64,000 bases of DNA from Nonomuraea aurantiaca (GTDB lineage: Bacteria > Actinomycetota > Actinomycetes > Streptosporangiales > Streptosporangiaceae). Shown piece after piece: positions 17,122 to 24,762 of this stretch (positions are counted from its first letter, which is position 1; every line of letters begins with the position of its first letter). Both the position numbers and the translations under genes were made by a program. The notes below the pieces were generated by a model. It saw nothing but the letters and a program-made list of their open reading frames with translations, searched no databases and had not been told where the DNA came from. The stretch spans positions 162,117 through 226,116 of the forward strand of contig NZ_JAIWNB010000020.1 of NCBI RefSeq assembly GCF_020215705.1, read 5' to 3'.

Positions 17122-19182
17122 ATGCCTTCGGTGACCTTCGACGCGGCCAGCCGTACGTATCTGCTGCCTACCTCAACCACCAGCTACGTCCTCGGGCTCG
17201 ACGCCGACGATACCCCCGTCCACCTGCACTGGGGACCTCTTCTGACCCAGGAGCAGGCGGCGTCGCTGCCGCGCCCGGCGGCACCTCCCGCGAGCAGTTT
17301 CGACGGCGCAGGACCGGCCGAGGAACTCGGCACCGAGGCGGGAGCCCGCTTCGGCACTCCGTCGCTGCAGATCGCCTTTCCCGATGGGTCCCGGGGCGTC
17401 GACTGGCGCCATCTCGGTCACACGATCGACGGGGGACACCTGACGGTCCACTTCCGGGACGCCGTCCAGCCGTTCGAGGTGGACCTGCACTACCGGGTGC
17501 GCGGCGACGTCCTGGAACGGTGGACCGCGCTGCGCTCCGAGGTGCCCGTGACGATCCTGCGGTGCGACTCGGCCGCGTGGAGCGTTCCGCCGCTGCCCGG
17601 TTACCGGCTCAGCCACGCCGTCGGCGGGTGGAGCGCCGAGCACGGGCTGCGCCGTACCGACCTCACCGTGGGCGAGACGACGCTGACCAGCAGGCGTGGG
17701 CTGAGCAGCCACCACGCGAACCCGTGGCTCACCGTCGACGGCGGCGACGCGGGCGAGCGCCACGGCGAGGTGTGGAGCTGCGCGCTCGCCTGGAGCGGCA
17801 GCTGGCGCATCACGGTCACCCGCGACCCCTCGGGGAACGCGGGGTGGACGGGCGGGTTCGGCCACGAGGGCCTCACCTGGCGGCTGGAGCCGGGGGAGGA
17901 GTGGGTGACGCCGGTGTTCGCCGGCGTCTACGCGCCCGACGGGTTCGGCGGGGCCAGCCGCCGCTGGCACGACCACGTCACCGGGTACGTGCTGCCCGAG
18001 CCGGACGAGCTGCGCCCGGTGGTCTACAACGCCTGGGAGGCCGTCGGGTTCGACGTGGCCGAGTCGAACCAGAAGGAGCTGGCCGCGCTCGCCGCCCGTG
18101 CGGGGGTGGAGCTGTTCGTCATGGACGACGCGTGGTTCGGCGGGCGCACCGGCGACAGCGCTGGGCTCGGCGACTGGTGGCCGAACCCGGACCGCTTCCC
18201 CTCCGGGCTGGCCCCGCTCATCGACGAGGTGCACGGGCTGGGCATGCGGTTCGGCCTCTGGGTCGAGCCCGAGATGGTCAACCCCGACAGCGACCTCTAC
18301 CGCGCCCACCCCGACTGGGTGCTGCACATGCCCGGCCGCCCGCGCACGCTGCTGCGCAACCAGCTCGTCCTCAACTTCGCCCGGCCCGACGTCGCGGACT
18401 GGGCGCACAAGTGGCTCCACCGGCTGGTCGGCGACCACGGCGTGGACTTCCTGAAGTGGGACTTCAACCGGGCCTTCACCGAGGCGGGCTGGCCCGGCGC
18501 CGCCGACCAGGACCGGCTCTGGATCGACCACGTGCGAGCCGTCTACTCGATCATGGACCGGCTCCGCGCCGACCATCCGCACCTGCGCATCGAGGCGTGC
18601 GCGGGTGGCGGCGGCCGTACCGACCTGGGCATGCTGGCCCGTACCGACCAGGTGTGGACCTCCGACAACACCGACGCCCACGACCGCGTCGCCATCCAGC
18701 ACGGCTTCAGCCAGATCTACCCGGCCCGCGTGATGGCCGCCTGGGTGACCGACAGCCCGAACCCGCTCACCCGCCGCGTCACCCCGATCAGCTTCCGCTT
18801 CCACGTCGCCATGGCCGGCGCGCTCGGCCTCGGTGGCGACCTGCTGAAGTGGAGCCCGGCCGAGCTGGCCGAGGCGGCCGCGCTGGTCGCCGTCTACAAG
18901 GACATCAGGCCCGTCGTCCAGCTCGGGCGGCAGGACAGGCTCGAGTACGGGGTGCAGTACACCTACGGGGACCGGACGGTCGTCCTCGCCTGGCGGGGAC
19001 CCGTCGCGCACGGGACGCCGCACGTGCCGCTCCGCCTGGCCGGGCTCGACCCGCTGGGCCGCTACCGCGACGAGGACACCGGGCAGCTGCATCACGGAGC
19101 CTTGCTGATGTCGGCGGGCCTGCGGCCGGACCTGCCTCCGGGCGACTACGCCAGCGCACTGATCCGCCTGCGCTCGGTGTAA
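17122..19182 (+). CDS. GH36 alpha-galactosidase
   Basis: A 686-residue classical bacterial GH36 alpha-galactosidase that hydrolyses raffinose- or galactomannan-type alpha-galactosides. It has an N-terminal beta-sandwich, then a barrel with FVMDDAWFG, GLWVEPEMVNPDSDLY, the nucleophile strand FLKWDFNR (Asp447), the CAGGGGRTD loop and the acid/base TSDNTDAHDR (Asp515). There is no signal peptide, so it is cytosolic. I chose ATG 17122 rather than the longer frame from 17086, because the latter would start inside the promoter. It is controlled with the ROK gene from a shared intergenic region and is convergent with the TetR gene. Confidence 0.94.
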   Translation: MPSVTFDAASRTYLLPTSTTSYVLGLDADDTPVHLHWGPLLTQEQAASLPRPAAPPASSFDGAGPAEELGTEAGARFGTPSLQIAFPDGSRGVDWRHLGHTIDGGHLTVHFRDAVQPFEVDLHYRVRGDVLERWTALRSEVPVTILRCDSAAWSVPPLPGYRLSHAVGGWSAEHGLRRTDLTVGETTLTSRRGLSSHHANPWLTVDGGDAGERHGEVWSCALAWSGSWRITVTRDPSGNAGWTGGFGHEGLTWRLEPGEEWVTPVFAGVYAPDGFGGASRRWHDHVTGYVLPEPDELRPVVYNAWEAVGFDVAESNQKELAALAARAGVELFVMDDAWFGGRTGDSAGLGDWWPNPDRFPSGLAPLIDEVHGLGMRFGLWVEPEMVNPDSDLYRAHPDWVLHMPGRPRTLLRNQLVLNFARPDVADWAHKWLHRLVGDHGVDFLKWDFNRAFTEAGWPGAADQDRLWIDHVRAVYSIMDRLRADHPHLRIEACAGGGGRTDLGMLARTDQVWTSDNTDAHDRVAIQHGFSQIYPARVMAAWVTDSPNPLTRRVTPISFRFHVAMAGALGLGGDLLKWSPAELAEAAALVAVYKDIRPVVQLGRQDRLEYGVQYTYGDRTVVLAWRGPVAHGTPHVPLRLAGLDPLGRYRDEDTGQLHHGALLMSAGLRPDLPPGDYASALIRLRSV

Positions 19183-19193
19183 TCGGCCCTGGT

Positions 19194-19796
19194 TCATCCG
19201 ATTGATGAAAGGCCGCGCAGGGCAAGCTGGGCGGCGCGCACGGCCGCCTCCTCCGCCTGCTCCAGCGACCCGCCCCGGTTGATGGTGGAGATGACCGCGA
19301 GCTTGGTGGCGCCGATCAGCGCGCCCACGGCCGCCGCCGCGTCCACGGGGTCGAGCTCGTCGGAAAAGGCGTCCTCCAGCGCCCGCGCCAGCTGGAGCTG
19401 ACTGTCGAACAGCAGATGCAGCGCCCGTGCCTGCAAGGAGGGGACGGTCATGATGAGCCGCATCCGCAGGGGCGCGTCCAACAATCGGAAGTCGTCGTCG
19501 CTCGCCCACTGCAGGCTCGCCCGTACGAGCCGCAGCAGCAGGTCGCCCACGTGCTCGCCGGGCATCCTGGACGCGATCATCTCCGTGGCCAGTGCCATGC
19601 GCGACGCGCCGTCGAAGAACAGCACGTCCTCCTTACTGGCGAAGTAGCTGAAGAACGTCCGCGTCGACACCTCGGCCTCGGCCGCGATCTCGGCCAGCGT
19701 GGTCTCCTCGAAACCCTTCTCGTCGAACAGCCGGAGCGCGGCATCGATCAGCGCCCGGCGTGTGCGCTGCTTCTTGCGCTCCCGTAGTCCCACCAT
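19194..19796 (-). CDS. TetR-family regulator
   Basis: A 200-residue TetR-type repressor. The HTH is RRALIDAALRLFDEKGFEETTLAEIAAEAEVSTRTFFSYFASKEDVL; the C-terminal part is a helical ligand domain with no recognised ligand. ATG 19796 (VGLRERKKQ) is the usual family start; the frame extends to 19832, but that part overlaps likely promoter sequence. It is divergent from the cytochrome P450 gene with a 100-bp gap and probably controls it and itself. Confidence 0.88.
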   Translation of the reverse strand: MVGLRERKKQRTRRALIDAALRLFDEKGFEETTLAEIAAEAEVSTRTFFSYFASKEDVLFFDGASRMALATEMIASRMPGEHVGDLLLRLVRASLQWASDDDFRLLDAPLRMRLIMTVPSLQARALHLLFDSQLQLARALEDAFSDELDPVDAAAAVGALIGATKLAVISTINRGGSLEQAEEAAVRAAQLALRGLSSIG

Positions 19797-19896
19797 GCCG
19801 GGAACTGTACCGCCAAAGTTAGGGATTTTCATCCATTGAAGTTTTGCAGTGAATGAGGTTTTCTGGGGGAGTTGACCACGCGAAAGGAGTCACATC

Positions 19897-21087
19897 ATGT
19901 CGGACCTGACCCTCACCACCACCCGCCAGCGCCCCTTCGACCCGCCCGACGAAATCGCCGAGCTACGAGAACAAACGCCGATCCACCGCATGACCTACGC
20001 CGACGGGCACCTCGGCTGGATCGTGACCAGCTACGCCGCCGCCCGGGCCATACTCGCCGACGCGCGCTTCAGCAACCGCCCCGAGCTCATGCACCCGCTG
20101 ATCCCGGCCCGGATGGAGCTCGCGGGGGACCAGGCGCTCCGCGTGCCGCCCGGGTTCTTCCTGCGCATGGACGCCCCCGAGCACACCCGCTACCGCAAGC
20201 TGCTCACCGGCCAGTTCACCGTGCGCAGGATGAAGGAGCTGGAGCCGAGGATCGCCGAGATCACCGACAGCTGCCTGGACGCCATGGAGGCCGCGGCCAA
20301 GCCGGTGGACCTGGTGCAGGAGTTCGCGCTGCCCATCCCGTCGCTGGTGATCTGCGAGCTGCTCGGGGTGCCGTACGAGGACCGGGCGCAGTTCCAGGAA
20401 GACACCAAGGTGCTCGTCAACCTGGAGATCAAGGCCGAGGACGCCATGGGCGCGATGACGCGCATCTCCGCGTACCTGTACGGGCTGATCCAGCGCAAGC
20501 GCGCGAAGCCGGAGGACGATCTGCTCAGCGGGCTGATCGAGAACGGCGAGCTGAACGACGAGGAGCTCACGGGCGTCGCGTTCCTGCTGCTGGTGGCCGG
20601 CCACGAGACGACCGCGAACATGCTCGGCCTCGGCACGTACGCGCTGCTCACCAATCCCGCCCAGCTCGCCCTCATGCGCGATGACCCGTCGGCGGTCGAG
20701 AACGGCGTCGAGGAGCTCCTGCGCTACCTCACGATCATCCACCTCGGCCCGGTCAGGAGCGCCCTGGCCGACGTCGAGATCGAGGGCCGGCTCATCAAGG
20801 CCGGCGAATCGGTCGCGATCCACCTCCCGGTGGCCAACCGCGACCCGTCCCGCTTCCCGGACGGCGACGCCCTCGACCTGACCCGGCCCGCCACCGGCCA
20901 CCTCACGTTCGGCCACGGCATCCACCAGTGCCTCGGCCAGCAACTGGCCCGGGCCGAGATGCGCATCGCCTACCCGGCGCTCCTGCGGCGCTTCCCCGGC
21001 CTACGCTTGGCCATATCACCGGAGGAGGTGCCGATGCGCTCGGACATGAGCATCTATGGTGTGCACCGCCTCCCTGTCACCTGGTAG
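19897..21087 (+). CDS. Cytochrome P450
   Basis: A 396-residue soluble bacterial P450 resembling the CYP105/CYP107 group. Marks: FLRMDAPEHTRYRKLLTGQF (C-helix), the I-helix oxygen-activation motif AGHETT, the K-helix ExxR in EELLR, and the heme loop FGHGIHQCLGQQL with Cys345 as thiolate ligand. It starts at ATG 19897 after AAAGGAG. The ferredoxin gene follows within 5 bp, giving a ready electron donor; no ferredoxin reductase is nearby. The substrate is unknown; a TetR neighbour suggests induction by a small hydrophobic compound. No biosynthetic genes flank it. Confidence 0.95.
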   Translation: MSDLTLTTTRQRPFDPPDEIAELREQTPIHRMTYADGHLGWIVTSYAAARAILADARFSNRPELMHPLIPARMELAGDQALRVPPGFFLRMDAPEHTRYRKLLTGQFTVRRMKELEPRIAEITDSCLDAMEAAAKPVDLVQEFALPIPSLVICELLGVPYEDRAQFQEDTKVLVNLEIKAEDAMGAMTRISAYLYGLIQRKRAKPEDDLLSGLIENGELNDEELTGVAFLLLVAGHETTANMLGLGTYALLTNPAQLALMRDDPSAVENGVEELLRYLTIIHLGPVRSALADVEIEGRLIKAGESVAIHLPVANRDPSRFPDGDALDLTRPATGHLTFGHGIHQCLGQQLARAEMRIAYPALLRRFPGLRLAISPEEVPMRSDMSIYGVHRLPVTW

Positions 21088-21091
21088 GTCA

Positions 21092-21286
21092 ATGATGGAG
21101 ATCAAGGCAGACACGACGGTGTGCATCGGTGCGGGCATGTGCGCGCTGACGGTGCCGGCGATATTCGACCAGAGCGAGGAGGAGGGGACCGTGGTGGTCC
21201 TCGACTCCACCCCACCGGCCGAACTGGAAGACGCCGTCCGCCGCGCGGTGACGCTGTGCCCGTCAGGCGCCATCTCGGTGGTCTGA
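21092..21286 (+). CDS. 3Fe-4S ferredoxin
   Basis: A 64-residue ferredoxin paired with the P450. Cluster ligands are the two Cys in VCIGAGMC and the Cys of LCPSGAI; the position of a fourth Cys is Ala, which is typical of 3Fe-4S ferredoxins serving actinomycete P450s. The ATGs at 21092 and 21095 are adjacent; the second has better spacing from AGGT. Confidence 0.93.
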   Translation: MMEIKADTTVCIGAGMCALTVPAIFDQSEEEGTVVVLDSTPPAELEDAVRRAVTLCPSGAISVV

Positions 21287-21845
21287 GACAGCCGCCTGCA
21301 CGGGTTTTCGCTTTGCTGGTTCCTTCCGCGTCGACGGCGGGTGGCTTTTGTCGTACGGACTGGCCGGCCGTGTTACGGCTCGCCCAGCCCGAACCTGCCC
21401 CGCCGTCGCCGCGACCGTCTTCTGGTGCGACCGTCTATTGGGCTGACCCTGCTACTAGACCGACCACCTATTGGGCCGACCACCTACCGAATGACCGCCC
21501 CACCGGCCCGCTAGCCTCCCCGGTTCCCCGGCCCCACCGGCCCCCCGGTCCCATCCGCCCACCGGCTCTCGGCTGCCGATACTCAGCGCGGACGCGCCAC
21601 TCTCGGGGACCAGTCGGGCGCGGACCGCTGACCGTGGATCCCTGGGTGGCCTCTGAGCGCGCTGCCCGCTCCTGCGTTAACCGCCCCCGTCGGACGGACT
21701 CGCACCAAGGGGGCGGACCCCTGCGCGTGCCCTCCGCGTGCCCTCTCGCGTGTCCCCGGTGTGCCTTTCTACGCGTTCTCTGACCCGTCCAACCTCCGTC
21801 CCGCTGCACGTCGACGGACGTATCGTCCGTCCTCCCGCACGTTGA
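21287..21845. other. Gene-poor region after the ferredoxin
   Basis: No frame here has a ribosome site, codon bias or recognisable family; the open frames are proline/arginine-rich by-products of GC content. A GTGTTACGG motif at about 21372 recurs at 23180 and in variants elsewhere. Otherwise I see nothing. Confidence 0.6.
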
Positions 21846-21901
21846 TCGAATCTGTGTTCGTAGAACAGGTTGACACCGAGCGTGATCGAAATTATGTTCG
21901 A
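21846..21901 (+). promoter_or_regulatory. SOS-type promoter with two LexA-like boxes
   Basis: Box 1 is TCGAATCTGTGTTCGT (21846-21861) and box 2 is TCGAAATTATGTTCGA (21886-21901). Both fit the Gram-positive LexA consensus TCGAAC-N4-GTTCGA with two and one mismatches. Between them TTGACA (21870-21875), 17 nt and TATGTT (21893-21898) make a good sigma-A promoter whose -10 lies in box 2. Transcription would run right, toward the HEPN gene. Confidence 0.75.
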
Positions 21902-22163
21902 CCTAGTGGCGTGAGGCTCGCGGCTCACGTCGTAGGACCTGGTCGCGGGCCGTTCGCTTCCCCCAAGCGAGACCCGCGATCAGGCTCCAGGGCGAAGGGC
22001 GTGTCCTCGTCGTCGGCGGAGACGAGTGGGCGCGTCCTGGCCGGACGGGGTGCGGGGAAGCTCCTCGTCCGGCCAGCCCGGCGGAATTGTCGGTGGGGTC
22101 TGCGAATCTGGCTTCACCGGTGGAGACGCCGGGAGCCGCCATGACTCCAAGGAGGCGCGCAAG
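21902..22163 (+). other. Long untranslated leader or lost gene
   Basis: About 260 bp separate the predicted SOS start from the HEPN gene. A GTG-started 77-codon arginine-rich frame spans it (stop at 22144) but lacks a ribosome site and a recognisable family. It may be a leader, or scar tissue from deletion of an SOS gene. Confidence 0.35.
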
Positions 22164-22610
22164 ATGGCACCAAGGCTCAGCGATACGCAGGGGCCCCGGC
22201 TGTCGCCCGCAGTTAGGGCGCACCTGACGGATTCACATTCCTGCCTGGCGGAGGCGACAGCCGCTCGCACCCCGGCATCCCGATACGTGGCAGCGCACCT
22301 TGCAGCCCTACGAGCGGCGGCGGCGATCCTGGCCGCCCGTCCACGTCCCATGGAAGGCCGCAGGCGCCGCCTGCGCAGCGCCTGGGAGCTGCTCCCGGAG
22401 GCGGAGCCCAAGCTCGCGGAATGGGCCGCCTACTTCTCGGTGAGCGCCGCCAAGCGCGCCGCCGCCGAGGCCGGCATGGTCCGTGGCGTCAGCGCGGCCG
22501 ACGCGGACGAGCTCCTGGCCGAAGCCGACACCTTCGTCGCCGTGGTCCAGGACATCCTGGGCGTCCCTGCTCAACCCCAGCTCCCGGTCGAGGTCCCCCT
22601 GGCCGGCTGA
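22164..22610 (+). CDS. SAV_6107-family HEPN-domain protein
   Basis: A 148-residue all-helical protein. Its pattern ASRYVAAHLAALRAAAAILA, SAWELLPEAEPKLAEWAAYF, AKRAAAEAG and ADELLAEADTFVAVV matches the actinobacterial SAV_6107 HEPN family. HEPN bundles can be nucleotide-binding or RNase parts of toxin and defence systems; this family has no proven function that I know of. The classical RNase motif R-x4-6-H is not obvious. The start ATG 22164 follows GGAGG at 9 nt. The SOS promoter at 21846-21901 is the nearest upstream promoter, which suggests DNA-damage control. Confidence 0.8.
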   Translation: MAPRLSDTQGPRLSPAVRAHLTDSHSCLAEATAARTPASRYVAAHLAALRAAAAILAARPRPMEGRRRRLRSAWELLPEAEPKLAEWAAYFSVSAAKRAAAEAGMVRGVSAADADELLAEADTFVAVVQDILGVPAQPQLPVEVPLAG

Positions 22611-22861
22611 CCACACCGCTCGCGCCGCCGACATCGGCGGCGAGTGGGCAGCCGGACAGCTCGAACACGAGCGAACACACCGACCCAGGCGAAGGCCAGC
22701 AGACCATCCCGACCAAGAACGACCACGCCAACCCGGTGGAAGCAGAGCACGACTCCTGAAGCATGCTCCTGTGGCCCATCCGTTCCTCCATGGCCGCGCG
22801 GCCGAACTCGAGGATGTCTCTGGCGTCACCCGGCTCCCGGACCGACTCTGACCTGAGCAGG
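22611..22861. other. Intergenic, no gene supported
   Basis: The open frames on both strands have no family resemblance and no ribosome site. The stretch lies between the HEPN gene and the AMP-ligase fragment and may be further eroded remains of the same lost gene. Confidence 0.5.
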
Positions 22862-23010
22862 ACTCCTGATGAGTTCCTTGAGGCGGCCACTGAGGCTGCG
22901 GTACCCCTGCCTGTCGATCCGGACCAGGTCTCCGGCACGCAGCCGGCTGACAGAGGGGCAGCAGCGTCTTGGCGGCCTGGGGATCGGCCAGATAGCCGGG
23001 GCCGGTCTGG
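22862..23010 (-). pseudogene. Decayed AMP-binding ligase fragment
   Basis: Reading leftward, one frame gives GPGYLADPQAAKTLLP, the segment before motif A7 of acyl-CoA synthetases and adenylation domains. The neighbouring frame then continues with LRAGDLVRIDRQGY and SLSGRLKELIRS, which match the A7 (TGDL.R.D..GY) and A8 (GR.KD.I) core motifs in the right order and spacing. A frameshift separates them, and neither the N-terminal ATP-binding part nor the C-terminal lysine domain is present. This is a relic of a fatty-acyl-CoA ligase or similar enzyme. Confidence 0.7.
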
Positions 23011-23259
23011 CGGCCACGGCCCCCGCCGGGTCTGACACGGCCTGGCCGTGACCACGGCCCCGCGGTGGCGACGGACCCCGCGTGGCCACCGCAGGGCCGT
23101 GTTAGGCCGACTACAGCGGGCTGGGCCGCACTCGCCCGCTACCGCGAGGCTCCTCGGCCCTTGTCCGACCTCGTCAAGGCCGTGTTACGCCACTCACGGC
23201 AGAAGGGGCGGCGTCGCCGCCGCGTCTCGTCCGTTGTGCGCTAAGTCTCATCCGCGGGT
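23011..23259. other. Intergenic with repeated GTGTTA motifs
   Basis: No gene is supported. GGCCGTGTTAGGCC (about 23095) and AGGCCGTGTTACGCC (about 23178) are near-copies of each other. The right end holds the candidate ECF41 promoter. Confidence 0.4.
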
Positions 23260-23286
23260 TGTTACGCCGGATACGCGGCTGGTGTC
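23260..23286 (+). promoter_or_regulatory. Candidate ECF41-type promoter
   Basis: TGTTACG (23260-23266), exactly 16 nt, then TGTC (23283-23286). The published ECF41 target pattern, from memory, is TGTCACA-N16-CGTC, so five of seven and three of four bases fit. It lies 34 bp before the oxidoreductase start. Confidence 0.4.
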
Positions 23287-23319
23287 TCCATGTCGAGTCC
23301 ACAACACGAGGGAGACATG

Positions 23320-24480
23320 ATGAACGGCAACGTCGAGGTGGTCGTGATCGGTGGCGGGTACGGGGGAGTGACGGCGGCCAATCGCCTGGCTCGGCGCGAT
23401 GGCGTGTCGGTGACCCTGGTCAATCCGCGTCCCGACTTCGTCTCGCGGATCCGCCTGCACCAGCTCGTGACCGGCTCCGATGACGCGGTCGAGGACTTCG
23501 GTGAGGTCCTGGGCGGGAACGTCCGGCTGGTGGTCGACACCGCGACCTGGATCGACGCCGCAGAGCGCCGGGTGTCGCTGGCGGGCGGTGGCACGCTCTC
23601 GTACGACTATCTCGTCTACGCGGTGGGCAGCGGCGCCGCCGATCCCGGCGTGCCCGGAGCGGCGGAGTTCGCTCATTCGGTGTCGACCATCGAGGGGGCG
23701 CGACGACTGCGGTCGGCGCTGGCCGCGACGCCCGCGACGGCTCCGGTGACCGTGGTCGGGGCCGGCCCGACCGGCCTGGAGACCGCGGCCGAGCTGGCGG
23801 AACTGGGCCGCAAGGTCACCCTGGTCTGCGGCAATGTGCTGGGCCCCTACTTGCATGCCCGAGTCCGCCGTCTGGTCTCTCGCCGGCTCGCCGAGCTGGG
23901 CGTGACCGTCCTCGAAGGTCCCCGCGCGCGAGTGACGGAAGTGACACGCGAGGCGATACGGCTCGACGACGGCCGCGAGCTGCCCAGCGTGGTGACGATC
24001 TGGACCGCGGGATTCCGTGTCCCGGACCTGGCCGCCCGCAGCGGGCTGCGCACCGACGCCCAAGGCCGCCTGCTCACCGACACGACGCTGACCAGCGTGG
24101 ACGACGTGCGCATCGTCGCCGCTGGGGACGCGGCGGCGATGACGGACCGGCCGTTCCGGATGAGCTGCCAGGCCGCCGTGCAGCTGGGCCCGGGGGCCGC
24201 CACCACGATTCTGCGCCGGATCGCGGGGAGAACACCCGCTCCCGTCCGGTTGCTGTTCGCCGGGCAGTGCCTCAGCCTCGGCCGAAACGAGGGCGTCACC
24301 CAGTTCTCCTACCTGAACGACAGGGTGAACGCGCTCCACATCAGCGGGCGGCTCGGTGCCCCCGTCAAGGAGATCGCCTGCCGGTTCACCCTCAATCAGT
24401 TGGTGTCCGGGGCACGCAAGGCCACCTCCCGCGCATCCCACGGCGACAGCGACGACCGCCTGGAAAACGCCTCAGCCTGA
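23320..24480 (+). CDS. FAD-dependent NAD(P)H oxidoreductase (NDH-2-like)
   Basis: A two-dinucleotide-fold flavoprotein (386 residues) of the type-II NADH dehydrogenase / Pyr_redox_2 class. Marks: the N-terminal FAD loop VVVIGGGYGGVTAA, a second NAD(P) loop VTVVGAGPTGLETAAELAELG, and the late FAD motif VRIVAAGDAAA. The protein ends with a basic, soluble tail and has no obvious membrane helix. ATG 23320 has the best spacing from AGGGAG; ATG 23317 is also possible. It stands immediately before an ECF41 sigma gene. ECF41 factors usually control a neighbouring oxidoreductase, carboxymuconolactone decarboxylase or epimerase gene, so this is the likely target. Confidence 0.88.
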   Translation: MNGNVEVVVIGGGYGGVTAANRLARRDGVSVTLVNPRPDFVSRIRLHQLVTGSDDAVEDFGEVLGGNVRLVVDTATWIDAAERRVSLAGGGTLSYDYLVYAVGSGAADPGVPGAAEFAHSVSTIEGARRLRSALAATPATAPVTVVGAGPTGLETAAELAELGRKVTLVCGNVLGPYLHARVRRLVSRRLAELGVTVLEGPRARVTEVTREAIRLDDGRELPSVVTIWTAGFRVPDLAARSGLRTDAQGRLLTDTTLTSVDDVRIVAAGDAAAMTDRPFRMSCQAAVQLGPGAATTILRRIAGRTPAPVRLLFAGQCLSLGRNEGVTQFSYLNDRVNALHISGRLGAPVKEIACRFTLNQLVSGARKATSRASHGDSDDRLENASA

Positions 24481-24523
24481 ACACCGCACGACGCCGTCCA
24501 ACACCCGACGCGCCAAGTCCTTT

Positions 24524-24541
24524 CGTCGGGTCGGCCCGACG
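24524..24541 (+). terminator. Short hairpin after the oxidoreductase
   Basis: CGTCGGG, loop TCGG, CCCGACG: a 7-bp GC stem with a stable tetraloop, 44 bp after the stop and without a T-tract. It probably separates the oxidoreductase and sigma-factor transcripts. Confidence 0.45.
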
Positions 24542-24762
24542 GGGTCCGGCCCAAGGAGGACCGAGCCGGAGTGACGGCACACAACGCCGCGGCCTCGTGT
24601 GCCGTGGCCGGGCACCGAAGCGACATTCCCACCAGCCCGCTCACTCCACCTGGCCTGATCAGTGGGGAGGCTGCTGCCGATGACCCCGTCATCGGACCGG
24701 GTACATATCCACGGTCTGCTTCCGGCGTGTGAGGCCGACCACGAGAGAGTGAAGCGCACGAC

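Noticed and set aside
21968..22144. Arginine-rich frame between the SOS promoter and the HEPN gene as a LexA-regulated peptide
   Set aside because: No ribosome site, odd composition; kept only as a possible leader.
22489..23055. 188-codon minus-strand frame
   Set aside because: Crosses the AMP-ligase relic in the wrong frame; the relic motifs lie in the two other frames.
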